From the NCBI GenBank assembly GCA_023053545.1, contig JAKZAN010000174.1, positions 1-64,000 on the forward strand: a DNA stretch of 64,000 nucleotides, in the 5' to 3' direction. Numbering within the stretch: the first letter of the stretch is position 1; each line of letters opens with the position of its first letter. Below are positions 49,328 to 60,605 of this stretch, piece by piece. The stretch comes from Lepidurus packardi. Taxonomy: Eukaryota; Arthropoda; Branchiopoda; Notostraca; Triopsidae. Both the position numbers and the translations under genes were made by a program. The notes beneath the pieces are model-generated. The model saw only the letters and a program-made list of their open reading frames with translations, did not search any database and was not told the DNA's origin.

Positions 49328-50398
49328 ATGGGAAACTCCCAGGACAAAGACGCCAACGTCGATCTCTACTACAGCCTCGACCAGAACTGCTACACTGCCG
49401 GCGATACAGTCCACGGCACTGTCTTCCTCAACGCCAAGTCCAACCTCGATTACTCCGCAGTCTATGTCAGACTCGAAGGCCACTAGCACTGCTAATGGTC
49501 CGAGGGATCCGACTAAAATAGAACCTACTACAAAGGCGATAAAAAAATATATTAGAACGAATACCTGCTCTCTAAATTTCCGTCGGGACTTAGTTTTGGA
49601 CACTACTCTTTCCCCTTCGCGATTCAGCTGCCCCCGACTCTCCAAGGTTCATACCTTAAAGACGGAGATAAAGATTTCCAGATCTATTATCCTCTCAGCG
49701 CAGTCCTCGTCGACTACACAGCCAAGAAGAAACCTCAAAAATTCACGAGTAATATCACAATAGTTGAACCTTTTCGGCTCCAAAATGGTGTGATTGGTGG
49801 CAAGAGCAGCACTGTCCCTTCACTTTGCTGTTGTGAGCTGGGCCAGTCTAAAATTGATGTTAATATCAGTCAAAGCAATGCTACGAACGGCACTCGCATA
49901 ACTGTCCAGGCCTTTGTAGACAATAGGAACAGCAAGGCTTCTATTGATAATGTTAGTCTCAAACTGGTCCAACATCTCTTTGTGCAGGATAATAACGGTA
50001 CCTTTAGAGATTGGACGACTGTGCTTGGCCACCAGTCCTCGAGTCCATTCCCCAAGGGAGCTGAAGAACGCCAGGAGTTTGAACTGGTGATACCTTAAAT
50101 CAAACACTCGACTGCGATCGGAGAGATCGTAGCAAACTACTACACGCTGGACGCGAAATCGAACATGTCAGGGTACTTGTGCTTTTGCAGCTGCTGCATC
50201 GGCAACGAGCCGAAGGTCAGTAGTCATATCTATTTGCGAGCACAGTCGCCCGAATGCTAGTAAAAGATAGAGGTGGCGGCTCCTCCAAACTGGAGTCCTG
50301 TGTGCGCCCAGAAGACGGTTTTCGATTCAGGTTCGGTCGGCCATACATTCTCGAAGAATCGGAATTTGTAGTATATGAACCGGCAGTACAATGCTTGA
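49328..50398 (+). CDS. Arrestin-domain protein 1 of a tandem pair
   Basis: 357 codons, intron-free. An arrestin-N-like sandwich (CYTAGDTVHGTVFLNAKSNL, YVRLEGHEHCEW, GLSFGHYSFPFAIQLPPTLQ) is followed by an arrestin-C-like half (RITVQAFVDNRNSKASIDNV, EIVANYYTLDAKSNMSGYLC). The Glu in 'LEGHEHCEW' is encoded by TAG, where arrestin-related proteins commonly have Glu. Starts MGNSQD, a possible N-myristoylation signal. Alpha-arrestins act as cargo adaptors in endocytosis and ubiquitination. No PPxY motif was noticed. Confidence 0.88.
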
Positions 50399-50555
50399 CA
50401 ATTAATATGCGATAATAATCCTGTCAGAAATGAATGAATATTGGAGAAGGCGCTATGAGGCAGCCAAGGTTCGGTAGACCATGTTCTCATTTGGCTCTAT
50501 AATATCATAATTTCTATCATACTTAAACATCCATACTCAGATATCACATTATTAT

Positions 50556-51689
50556 ATGGGCAATCAAAACACCAGAGACCCCAATCTTGGGATCTACTTC
50601 TAGCTTAATAGTTCTTTCTTCATTGCTGGCTAACCAGTCGCAGGCGTAGTCTATATCAACGCAATAAAGGATCTGTCCTACGATGCTCTTTACCTCCGTC
50701 TACAAGGTTTTGAGGATTCTCGCTTGAATAACAGTTGGGGGAAAACTAAGCAAAATAAATTCTACGAAGACGAGTATTTGCTTAATAAGTTTGAGATGGG
50801 GCTGCATCAAGGTCAGTATTGCTTTCCCTTTGAGTTCCGGCTTCTCTAGAGTCTCCAGGGTTCTTACTAGGGGCTGGTGGATGGTGCGCGCATCTCGTAT
50901 TATTTGAGTGCTTTGCTGGTTAGCTACTCTAACAAGAAAGGTGTGCAGAAGTTCACTAACAATCTGACCGTAATTTAACCGTTTCGCCTAGCCAATACAG
51001 CGACTGTGCGGAACAATGCCTCTATCCCCAAAATATGGTGGTGTTGTCCAATTGGAAAGTCATCACTGACTGTAAACTTCACGACAAACAATTCTGTTGC
51101 TGGCAAGACTGTCAAGGTCATTGTTTTCCTCGATGACAGCTGTTCCTCTTTTAAGACAGACCGCATCAAATTGTAACTCAATCGACACGTATTCAGATAA
51201 GGCCATTAAGGAATTGCCCAATAAGAGACCTTTCCTGTCACTTTTCAGAGCTCGCAGGCCTCAGCCCGTAGGGGAGATGAGGGCAGTATAGAGTTGGATA
51301 TGCAGATTCCCAATATATTTTATTCAACCGCCATCGGGTAGCGTGTGGCTAACTACTATACTTTGGATATCAAAACAGAGATATCATCTTGCTGCTGTGT
51401 TAGGGACCAGCCACAAGTAGAACATCCGATCTTTCTGAGAGCCACCCATCCGTACAAAGTAGAAATACATAACATGATTCCTCCAGAGAATTGGAATCCA
51501 GTTTGGGCTCGGAAAACTCTTTTCACGGTGGCTAACTATTCGAACCATGTGTACAGCGGTCCTGAGAAGCTGAGGTCGATGAACAGAATGTATAATTCCG
51601 GATGGCCGGAAGAGGGAGTTCCAGCCAATCACTAAGGGAGCGCAAGAGCGATGCAGGAGACAGTGGAGACGAGAAGAGAAAGTCTATGA
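50556..51689 (+). CDS. Arrestin-domain protein 2 of a tandem pair
   Basis: 378 codons, no intron, ATG 50556 to TGA 51687. Same organisation as its upstream neighbour: MGNQNTRD start, then FFIAGEPVAGVVYINAIKDL, LYLRLQGFEDSR, GQYCFPFEFRLLESLQGSYE, a second sandwich and a Cys-Cys-Cys segment matching the first protein's CFCSCC region. It ends with shared PPENWNPVWARKT versus PPNWSPVCAQKT. The two are diverged tandem duplicates, only 157 bp apart, same strand. Probably a membrane-associated trafficking adaptor. Confidence 0.88.
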
Positions 51690-51831
51690 TTCTTATATAG
51701 AGTTGGTAATCAGGATAATTGATTTAGTTTAGAAGAACGAGTGAGTAAATGGCTGGTCAACCCTATAATACTCTCACCATTTAATTACACTTCCATTGAC
51801 GGAGCCACCACAAACACGCCTAGTAGCTCTC

Positions 51832-52360
51832 ATGTCCGATACCCCCAAGCTCAACGAACTCTACCACTCCCTCATTAATGAAATGTCCAAAGATGTCCAG
51901 GGATTCACAGCTGTCGAATTCATCGCAACCAAAACCCATCGCAAGCCTGGATAAATCATCCTCGCATCTCTCCTCCTTCTCATCACCCTCACTATTGTGG
52001 GAGTCACCCAGCATTATGCGATCACCTTCCTTGGAATGATCTATCCTACTATCATGTCTCTCAAAGTACACTGCCGCCCTTCAATCCATCTGCACTCTCT
52101 TTGAATGCTGAATTTAGACGACCCAAAGCAAGAATCAGAATGACCGATCGCGCTGGCTCACGTACTGGATGATTTTTGGATTCATGATGGTGTTCGACTG
52201 GCCTCTTAGTGTGGTGCTTAGCTTCATCCCCTGCTATTATGTGATGAAGCTGTTGGTGATCATCTCACTGATTTACCCTAAGACTGATTTTTCGATGAGA
52301 ATCTACGAAAAGATGTTCAGGCCGATGCTGAGGAAGATCTAGCCTCCGCGTAAAGATTGA
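51832..52360 (+). CDS. DP1/Yop1/REEP-family ER-shaping protein
   Basis: Two exons with a 52-nt intron at 52066-52117; 159 codons. Two long hydrophobic hairpins are visible (IILASLLLLITLTIVGV; ITFLGMIYPTIMSLK), then the family signature DRSRWLTYWMIFGFMMVFDW and FIPCYYVMKLLVIISLIYPK, ending IYEKMFRPMLRKIEPP. Members insert wedge-like into the ER membrane and stabilise curved tubules. Length matches Yop1/REEP5-type proteins. Confidence 0.92.
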
Positions 52361-52614
52361 TGTGATAGTCAGCATGTTTCTACAAACTTGATTGAATTGG
52401 TAGCATTAACAGAGTAGAATGTCTATGTGGAGCCACAAAAGTTCGGGTGCAATTATAGGGCAGGGTATCTGAATTCCCACGTATAGTTTAAGCACTATCG
52501 GAAAAGTGAATAGACTCAAGATTTGACACGTAGGAACAAACTCTGGACATCAGTTCAAAACAATCAGATTATATACTTAAAAGCCATAAATTAGTTTACT
52601 CAACCAGATTTAGT

Positions 52615-54191
52615 ATGCCCAACTTAAAAATATACACGTTGGCTCTTTTCTTCACTCTTGTCCTCTCACTCTCCGTCGAGGAGGCAGTCCAGTCAGCAGT
52701 CCTTCAGATCCAGCCCTCTGCCCTTCCCTCCCTCAGGAATCATTTCGAACATCTCGTCGTCCTCGTTTACGAGGGCTCACGCTACAACACCTCCACCTAT
52801 CCTGATGAACTAGTCTTTGTCAACCTCACCCAAACATTAAAGGAGGTCCACCCCAAAAGCTAACGCCTTTTCGGAATGATCGATATTCGCGACGACATCA
52901 CGGAGACCTTGAAACCTTTGGGGCTCAATCTCCCTTCTATTCAGATTTTCACGAAAAATCGTAACTACGAATATCCCCTTAGTCAACAGATGATGGAAGG
53001 ATTTATCAACTTCTATGGTGACTCAGTCCTCCCTACTCTTGAAGTCAAGAAGGATATCAGCAATATTCCACCGAATACTTTGGTGTTCGGATTTACCAAT
53101 GAAAGTGAGTACAAAAACCATCAGAAAACATACCTGAAGCTGTACGAAGACCTCGACAACTATGGAGTGGGGGCTGTAGCAGTGGAGTTTGCTACTAATA
53201 ACCTACGACTGAAGGCCGGCGAGTACCCCGAGGGGTTCGTTCAGTACATGAATGAACTGGACAATGTAAGAGATATTCTAGATTTTGTGAACGTGGAAAC
53301 CCTTCCTCTCGTGACTGAACTCAATGATGCGAATTACGCACGAATTTTCGGATCTGATGTCGATGTAATCCCCTACTCTGATTTACCTTCAATTTAAATG
53401 TGACTTAGAAACAATTCTTGTTGATCTACAACGATTCCATCGACCCATTGCGCCTCCAAAACTACTCCCGAATCCTGACGGCAGTCTCCCAGCACAACAA
53501 GTATCACGAGCTCAAGTATGAACGACTCCTCTTTTCCAAAGCAGGCATGAACTTCACCCATCATCTCTTTGACGACCTCTTCGAAGATCTCCAGAACACA
53601 GAAGTCAATATCATCATCACACGCACCGACTACACTAACTTCCAACTCGATAGATACCTGTTCAACAAGCCTGTCATCACTGAAGACTCACTAAGAGAAT
53701 TCATCGAGGATTTCCGCATGAAGAGGATTGACCCCTACTACCGCAGCTAGTTGCGCCCCGACAATACTGGTAAGCATATCCTCAAAATTGTCGGAAAGAC
53801 TTTCCTAGAGGTGATATACAAGAGCAAAGAGTCAGTTCTCGTGTTGTTCTACGACTCTAAAGATGCTGCTGCCCACGAGGAGTGGAACAAAACCTTGATA
53901 TCTTTCTAGAAAAAGTATCGGGATCTGCTCAAGGATCAGCTAGTTGTGGGCACCTTCGACCTGGCCCTAAACTAGCATGAAACGCTACACCTCCAGTATG
54001 CTCCCCAATTAATTCTATTCGAAAAGGCAAACAAAAAAAAGGCGAAGAGTTATCGAGGCGAAATGACAGTTTCTGGAATAACTGAGTGGGTGAACTACTG
54101 GATCAAAGACCTGAACATTCCTGAGAACTATGGAGAGAAGCCCCTGCCTCTGGGCGGTGGTGGTGTAGGGGAGACAAGCGTAGAGCTCTGA
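52615..54191 (+). CDS. PDI-like protein without cysteines
   Basis: Two exons with a 44-nt intron at 53365-53408; 511 codons. The N-terminus is a signal peptide (KIYTLALFFTLVLSLS). The layout and length match a four-thioredoxin-domain PDI: SVEEA..VLVYEG, a middle LVFGFTNESEYKNHQKTYL, the PDI b' signature ETLPLVTELNDANYARIFGS, and a last domain (SVLVLFYDSKDAAAHEEWNK ... YAPQLILFEKANKKK) where catalytic CGHC would be expected. I see no cysteine anywhere in the translation, so it cannot be an oxidoreductase and may be a chaperone. The C-terminus is SVEL, not a clear KDEL-type signal. Last gene before the telomere array. Confidence 0.88.
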
Positions 54192-54339
54192 TTCTTGGTT
54201 ATGTATTAGATTACGGAATTTCGATATACTTTGGTAATTATTCTAAAACGGTATTAATAGATGTCAAGCAATTTATAGACAGTCACCCAAGTAACATCGG
54301 ATGTTTCGGAAGGAGAGTCAAAAGGACACACAGGCCATA
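54192..54339. other. Right subtelomere
   Basis: Only 148 bp separate the PDI-like stop codon from the GGGGTT array. The spacer is AT-rich and non-coding. Such short gene-to-telomere distance is normal for gene-dense macronuclear chromosomes. Confidence 0.6.
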
Positions 54340-54571
54340 GGGGTTGGGGTTGGGGTTGGGGTTGGGGTTGGGGTTGGGGGTTGGGGTTGGGGTTGGGGTT
54401 GGGGTTGGGGTTGGGGTTGGGGTTGGGGTTGGGGTTGGGGTTGGGGTTGGGGTTGGGGTTGGGGTTGGGGTTGGGGTTGGGGTTGGGGTTGGGGTTGGGG
54501 TTGGGGTTGGGGTTGGGGTTGGGGTTGGGGTTGGGGTTGGGGTTGGGGTTGGGGTTGGGGTTGGGGTTGGG
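54340..54571. repeat. Internal G4T2 telomere array, right-end orientation
   Basis: About 38 tandem GGGGTT units (232 bp) with a single five-G variant near 54376-54380. The array is the exact complement of the left telomere and is oriented as a right chromosome end. It is followed directly by unique sequence 'gcctttttccctcc' with no facing CCCCAA array. Long frames through it are repeat artefacts. Confidence 0.97.
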
Positions 54572-55563
54572 CCTTTTTCCCTCCTTATCTTTGTAAAAAG
54601 GACTGATTCTTCTCTCGGTTAAAAACTAAAACATTTTCATGCACTTAGTGTTTATCCCATCCACCAAAAGAGACGAACAACCTTATACCTCTTCGAGAAA
54701 GCCTTGCTCCTCAGCCTCTAGCATATACTGTCGAAGCAAGGAGAGCGATTTGTTCCTGATCGCTCGCACCATATCTGAACAGCCATAGTCATCAAGGACA
54801 AGAGGTCTGAACCCCGCCAGTCTGGCTTTTTGTAAGCCATTTCGGCTGAGAGCAAATGTATCAGTATTAACAGGTTTGCGGGCTAGCATCATCGTCTTTT
54901 GGGGTAAAGCTTTGATAATATTCCGCTCTTGTAAACTTAATACGATGCAACTCTCCCCTCTGGCCACCGCAGACCTTAGGATCCTGCTATAGTCTTTTCT
55001 TGAAAATGGCTTGAAGGTAGAAAAAAGCTCCTGGAAAGTAATTCCTTCATGCTGTTGTATAACCCACATTCCCGGACTTCTCTGATTTTTTATTTAATGT
55101 TAGTGAGAGCCGTTTCAGTGGCTATTGAGATAGAAACCCGAGGGGATAAAGGAGGAGTTCTTACAGAGGCAACAGAACTTTCCAGGTATTGAAACCACTC
55201 CAACTCGACTTTGACTAAATGTTGGAGGCAGGCGAATTTCCAAGGAATAATCGTGAAGAGATTACCCTGGAGGCACAGGTGCCTAATGTTCTTACAGAAA
55301 CTGCATATCGTGCTGAAGACTGAGTTGCCTAGATCCATGTTGGAGATATCAAGGTTGTGCAGGTTGGAGATGCTGCGAGACTCAATGAGTGAGTACAGTT
55401 ATTGTTTTAGAGGTTTCAAAGGGGGAGGTGGAGCGGCTGAGAGGGGGTTGGAGCGAATAGATGTAGCCTTGAGGCGGTTTAGGTTTAGGCTAGGTAGGCA
55501 GAGGGAAGTAACGGTGTTAGGACTTATGTCATCAGTGATTTCTTCGAGAGACTATTATTGCAT
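54572..55563 (-). CDS. Leucine-rich repeat protein, cut off at the telomere array
   Basis: Starts at ATG 55563 (MQEESLEEITDDISPNTVTS). Exon 1 encodes LRRs: SLCLPSLNLNRLKATSIRSN, NLHNLDISNMDLGNS, NIRHLCLQGNLFTIIPWKFA. An 83-nt intron (55082-55164) joins in frame to a second part (FQELFSTFKPFSRKDYSRIL, LVLDDYGCSDMVRAIRNKSL). No TGA occurs before 54572, and the frame runs straight into the array as Pro-Asn repeats. So the 3' end is missing or was replaced at the junction. LRR proteins bind other proteins; the partner is unknown. Confidence 0.7.
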
Positions 55564-55907
55564 TGTGATCTAGAAGTGCAAATATGAAACAAGCACTGAT
55601 GGATCCTATAAGTGGTTATGGAAGGGACAACGACAAACAGGAATAGCTGGAACGGCGCAACCAATGATATTGTATGTCCTGGTGAAGTATAAAATAGATG
55701 GAGCTATGTGGGTAACGTATATTACAATAAGGGGGCACTCAAGATAGCCCGAAAGTCTCATGCACTACACACTGTGTTTGAACAGATTATGCATTTAATT
55801 ACTTTCATATTTACACGAGTGCCTTCCCAAATCACATTCTACTCCTAATAGCCTCGCCGACCAGGTCATTAAATCGATAGATCAGTTATTTATACCTCCG
55901 AACAACC

Positions 55908-58241
55908 ATGGGAACTTGCTGCACTCAGAAGAAGCCACATACCCGCTACCTTGAAAAATAAAACTACTCCAAACGTACCTCCCTCTCTTATCACCTCTGC
56001 CCCTCTGACCCTTCCTGTCCTCATAGTCCTCCCCTACGAAGTCGATTTGTTGAAACTCATGTACACTGATCTTGCCTCCAGATCAGCTTCTCAGAAAATT
56101 ACAAGTGACGCCTTTGCTGTCTTCTTTCGTTCGACTGTAACCTCCCTCTATAATCCTTTATTTCGGATTTCAATGGTTATACAGGGTTTATGGGGCCAGG
56201 AGATCTTCAATCGGTTCGACTTGAAGCACCGAGGACAACTAGGGTTCGAGGACTTCTGCGGAGGCATAGAGTGCCTGGTGAAGAGTGAGCTTCAGGAAAG
56301 GGTTCATGGTTTGTTCCACTTCTACAACATCAACCGAACGAGGGGCATTGGCTTCCAAGAACTGCTCAAAATGGTACATTTTCAATAATACAAGTTATTT
56401 AGCTATCCTAAATAAGACCTGAAAAAACTTATTGGAGATGAGAAGTTTATAGCTTCAATGAATCCCCAATAGCGCTACTACCATTTCGGCAAGCAGCACC
56501 AGCTGGACGAGCTGCGCGAAGTGGTCGACGAGCACGAGGGCTCTGCAGAACACTCCCTCATTGATGAGCTCCATCGAATTTAGAAGATCAACAGCAGCGA
56601 CGCCGTCCTTAATAACTTAGCAATCGACTACAGACATCAGACAGAGCCGAAAACTACTAGCGCAACCAACTTTCTGAACGGTCCCAAACCAAGACAAGGC
56701 AGTAACATCATTGTTAGCAAGATGACGACCCTCTCTGAACCCCGCAAAAGGTCTGGAAGTGTGTCTTATACCACGACAGTCTCGACCAATAAATTCAAAG
56801 TGATGTCCAACCTGTCTCTAGTAGTCAAGAAGTACGCGAATTTCTTGTTCAAAGAGTTTAAGCTGGACAAAGACAAGGACGAGATTTCGGAACACCAATT
56901 CTTGACGCTTCTTGAGAAACATGGCCAGATCTGGACAATCTACTTTGAGGGTTTTCATACCTACGTGTGGGAGGTCAACGAAGACGGATTGCCCGCAAAC
57001 TTGTTGGAGACCCCTTTTATCGAGGGAGACTGTCGCGTGTGCGATGTGGATGACCGATAGCCAAAGCCCAGGTATCTTCGCTTGGTGAAGACGACTCTAT
57101 TTGTGTACGAGCGGAAGGGCGATAAGATTCCTATCGAAATTAAAAACTTAGAGGGGCTGCAAGTCTAGATATATACCCATGCGAACGAGCACGGCTTCAC
57201 AATCAAGCACCGTGACGGATTCTACTTGGAGAAATTCTTTCTGATGGGCAACAAGCCAAATCAGTAGAGATGGCTGAATTACCTGAGTGCCTACAAGCAG
57301 AACAGCATCTACGATAACTATCAGATGCTCTAGCAAGTGGGAACTGGCAACTTCTCCAGCGTCTTCAAAGCCTTAGAAAAGTCAACCCAGAAACATGTCG
57401 CTATTAAAGTCATCGAGAAATTCAACCTCTCAACCCAAGACAAGCAGCTTATCAAGCAAGAGTGCTCGATTCTACAGCTTTGCCATCATCCCTGCATCAT
57501 CCAGTTCAAAGAACGCATCGACTCCAAGAGCCACATGTACATTATCACAGAGATAATGGAGCAAGGGAGTCTTTACGAGTACATCAAGTGTAGGTAATTC
57601 CTTGAAGAATACGAGGCTAGTATAATCACATAACAACTGCTGGACACCCTCCTCTACCTGAACTCTCTCGGGCTGATCCATCGCGACTTGAAGCCAGAAA
57701 ACATCATGGTAAGCTCATCACATATTAGAATATCTGTATAGATTCTCCTAAATAAAGAGGGGAGCATGGTCAAAAGAGTCAAGCTGATCGACTTTGGATT
57801 CGCGATCTACCGCGAAAACATTAAAGAGCTCTCGAATGAGAAGAAATATGCAGGTACTGCAGGCTACCTGGCTCCTGAAGTGTTGGTGATGGACAACTAT
57901 GATCACACCATCGACAACTTCAGCCTCGGCGTTATCCTCTACTTCATGCTTTCTGGAAGCCTGCCCTTCCATGCGGGACTAGACGAAGAGGTGGTGAGAA
58001 TGACTCTGAGATGCAGTCCCAACATGAACAGCCAGCATTGGAAAAACATTTCAAAAAACGTAAGCCCCTTTTAAATTCAACGTGACTTATATGTTTCTAG
58101 GGAAGAGATCTGGTAAGTAGGTTGCTGACGTTCAAGGAAAGGCGGATCGGGCTGGATGAGGCACTGAAGCACCCGTGGATCAAGGAAAGATAGTATCTTA
58201 AAACCTTGAGCGGTGTGAATCCTCGGAGGCCCAAAAAATGA
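55908..58241 (+). CDS. CDPK7-like kinase: EF-hand-like, PH and kinase domains
   Basis: Introns at 55975-56026, 56137-56184, 57709-57741 and 58060-58100; 720 codons. Starts MGTCCTQKK, a dual myristoylation/palmitoylation signal. Residues ~30-140 contain two degenerate EF-hand-like loops (NRFDLKHRGQLGFEDF; FYNINRTRGIGFQELL). A PH domain lies at ~330-440 (YLRLVKTTLFVYERKGDKIP ... RWLNYLSAYK). The kinase follows: VGTGNFSSVFKA, HVAIKVIEKF, LIHRDLKPENIM, LIDFGFAIY, GTAGYLAPEVL, EALKHPWIKE. This order, N-terminal EF-hands then PH then kinase, is that of apicomplexan CDPK7. All catalytic residues are present. Confidence 0.9.
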
Positions 58242-58382
58242 TAGATCATCATTCATTCATAGATCTTTGTTTAATTGGAAACCATGCTTCATCATTCTTT
58301 CCATCATGACAAAATTCCGAATCCTTATAAATATTGTGAACTAATTTCTATCAAAGATTGGTTGTGTCTATATCTGGGTCTC

Positions 58383-59309
58383 TCATTACTAAAGGGAGCG
58401 TTGGTGTGTCGCTGCAGGACATATAACTGTGTGAGCACCCACGTACTCCCGTTGGTATACTGAATTTTTTTAGAGGGGCATTTCGCTGGGTCGGTATTGG
58501 TTGTCTGGCTTTACTCGCGCGATAGTTTAGAGTTTTGGGAACTTAAATGTGGCACGATAAGAAGACTGTGGAATGAAATTTAGGCTCGCGCTTCTCTGGC
58601 TATTGGACAGAGGAGTATTCTCAGCCTTCGGTTGAGGTTTTAAGGGATGCTGCACAAAGGCCTCACGGTAACTGGAATTTCCTCGCCACGGCATTCCAGA
58701 CCCAAATACAGAATTGTTATCGGGCACCTAAATTCAGAACCATATTGAAGCGTGCATACTTACATAGGGGATGGTTTGGGCGTTTTTAGGCTGGTAGTTC
58801 TGTGCGTAAGAGGTCAGACCGAAAAGAGGCCCACCCGTTTTCAGATTGCTGGTGTGGCTATCCACGATGGACGCTATCTTGTTCGTGGATTGGGTGCTTT
58901 ATTTGGGCTGGTATTCGTGGCGATAACTCGATGTCTTGACTACGTCGCCTGTCAGCTTAGGGTTGTCCTCGTATTTCACCTGGACTGATGGGATCTTGCT
59001 GCGACTCGAGTAATCTAATCACAATACGGTAATGATGGGATCTGTACTGTTCCTGTAGGTAGAGGCAGGCATCCGACACTCCAGTTTGAGGGGAGTTAGT
59101 TGGCATAGATGTTTGCCGCAGTTGCAGTGTTGGCAGAGGCACGTCTTGTTGATGTGGCGTGTCCACATTTCCTCCTGGCTGATGGTGTGGTCGACCATCT
59201 TTGTGATGTGGTGGTCCTCAGGATTGTGAGGGTGGGGGATCTGGTAGTCTTGGATGCGACAGGGCTTGGGAGATTCTTTGAGGAGTCTGCTTTTGTGTAG
59301 GGTGTGCAT
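58383..59309 (-). CDS. SAXO/FAM154-like axonemal microtubule protein
   Basis: Three exons; introns at 58995-59027 (33 nt) and 58728-58763 (36 nt); 286 codons. The Cys-rich element TCLCQHCNCGKHLCQLTP matches the conserved N-terminal Cys motif of SAXO proteins. It is followed by the repeated microtubule-binding Mn-type motif: SSYRHEYQPKE, TSYAQNYQPKN, SSYREAFVQHPLKP, SSYRATFKFPK, VYQREYVGAH. SAXO proteins coat and stabilise axonemal and basal-body microtubules. An N-terminal ~60 residues precede the Cys element. Convergent with the kinase gene. Confidence 0.88.
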
Positions 59310-59936
59310 GGCGATGAGGGGGCAGTTTTAATTTATTGCTGGTTATAGGGATGTTTATTTTGTAAGTGTAGGTTTGGCGTAAGACTTGAAAGGATGGAGG
59401 CACCCGTATTTTTATTGCTAATATATATAGTTTGGGTGTCGCTGTGAAACTCAGTGCGTCCTGGCTTCCCATATCTATCATAAGTAGTGGACTTTATAGA
59501 TCCTAAGAAGGTGAAGGATATTCTTCTCGACCGAGGGCAGGAGATCCGGCTGCCGACACCTTTGTTGTGGGTACCGGGCAGTACAAAACATCATTGTGGC
59601 AAAAACATAATGATATGGCTAAACTATAGATTAAGAATCAAGTTTTGAAATAATCAGTGAAACTCTTTGGATGTATACTGCTATACTGCCACCAGACAAG
59701 TTTATCTGTCAATACTTTATCTAACCTGCATCGGTATTATCAATACACAGATATGCTGCATTCGAAACAATCCACTACTGCCCCTAACATATTCACCTAT
59801 CCTTTGTGCCGCGATAGGCTCGTACTCGTGGCTGTTCAGCAAGTCATCCGTATCCTTGGTGGGTCGTGAGAGTCATTCCCGACCTGGAGATTGGCAGACC
59901 CATACCAATTTACAATCTTTAAGGCACTCGAATAAA
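59310..59936. other. Gene-poor region with ambiguous small frames
   Basis: No secure gene. A plus-strand frame of 93 codons (59671-59949, MYTAILPPDKFICQYFIEPA...) is open and fairly protein-like, and so is a minus-strand stretch at 59654-59865 without a start. Both cannot be real, and neither matches a family. A short inverted repeat GGCAG/CTGCC lies at about 59533-59551. Confidence 0.4.
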
Positions 59937-60226
59937 TCAAATTATTTGAGTAGAGCGCCCCGGTTGAAGAAAAGGGAGTTAATCATGTTGAGATACTGAA
60001 AAGCCATTAGGCGCCGTCGGCATATTACGGCCTGGTGGCTTTACTGGAAGGAACGATAATAGATTGTCAAACTAATGTAACTGTTAAATATTAAAGCGTC
60101 CACCTAGTTGCTTATGATTCTTGTCGATGGGTTTCGGAGAATCTATACAGATATTTTTAAGAACTATCAAATACAGGCCAAGGCAGGGAAGAGCAAGGCG
60201 TAAAGACAATTATGGCTGAAGACCAT
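59937..60226 (-). CDS. Small protein, unknown
   Basis: Two exons with a 32-nt GT-AG intron at 60143-60174 give 86 codons, ending at TGA 59937. The start is hydrophobic (MVFSHNCLYALLFPALA), perhaps a signal peptide or part of an upstream exon. The rest is well composed: SPKPIDKNHKQLGGRFNIEQ, FDNLLSFLPVKPPGRNMPTA, ending HDELPFLQPGRSTQII. No family recognised. The frame extends upstream of this Met (RSPPPKNVNRLPFFTSP), so the true start may be further upstream. Confidence 0.45.
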
Positions 60227-60605
60227 AGAGAGAAGCGTGCCGACCAGCAGGGTGGGAGGGCAGGGACTGGTAAAAAATGGAAGTCTGTTGACGTTTTTTG
60301 GAGGTGGGCTTCTGAACTTATTGGGGATGGCTCAATAATTATTTAACTTAGATTCCTTTAAAATTATTGACTGCCTTGCTTCTGGTTCCCAAACACTCGT
60401 CCCATCCTCAACAGACCATACAAATCCGAACACTGCACCCTTCTCTCCCATTTCGGTCAAAACACATCTGCCAAGATTAGTACTTCTTCTCCCCAGGCTT
60501 CAACTCAAAATTCTCACTACATAGGATCTTCTGCCCATTTAGACTCACCCTCGCGTTCATAAACTCCAAAACCACCTTTACCTCGAATCTAAAAATTCCG
60601 ACTTC
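60227..60605. other. Mostly non-coding, possible N-terminus of the RING gene
   Basis: The frame of the RING gene is open from ATG 60327 to 60606, which would add 93 codons (MAQELFNLDSFKIIDCLASG...). This stretch is less protein-like than the downstream part, so I leave it out of the model. A T6 run lies at 60293-60298. Confidence 0.4.

Noticed and set aside
54340-54571. Head-to-head telomere fusion between two chromosomes
   Set aside because: Only one orientation (GGGGTT) is present; a fusion of two ends would show a GGGGTT-CCCCAA palindrome.
54301-54622. Long Gly-Trp, Gly-Leu and Gly-Val frames
   Set aside because: They are translations of the GGGGTT telomere array, not genes.
59671-59949. 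A 92-residue plus-strand protein
   Set aside because: The open frame is plausible, but the antisense is equally open, it overlaps a better minus-strand exon and there is no family match. It is mentioned only in the gap entry.
60000-60042. Strong hairpin (AAAGCCA...TGGCTTT with an inner CCGT/ACGG stem) as a candidate structured RNA
   Set aside because: It lies inside a protein-like minus-strand exon (FLPVKPPGRNMPTAPNGFS), so coding explains the sequence better.
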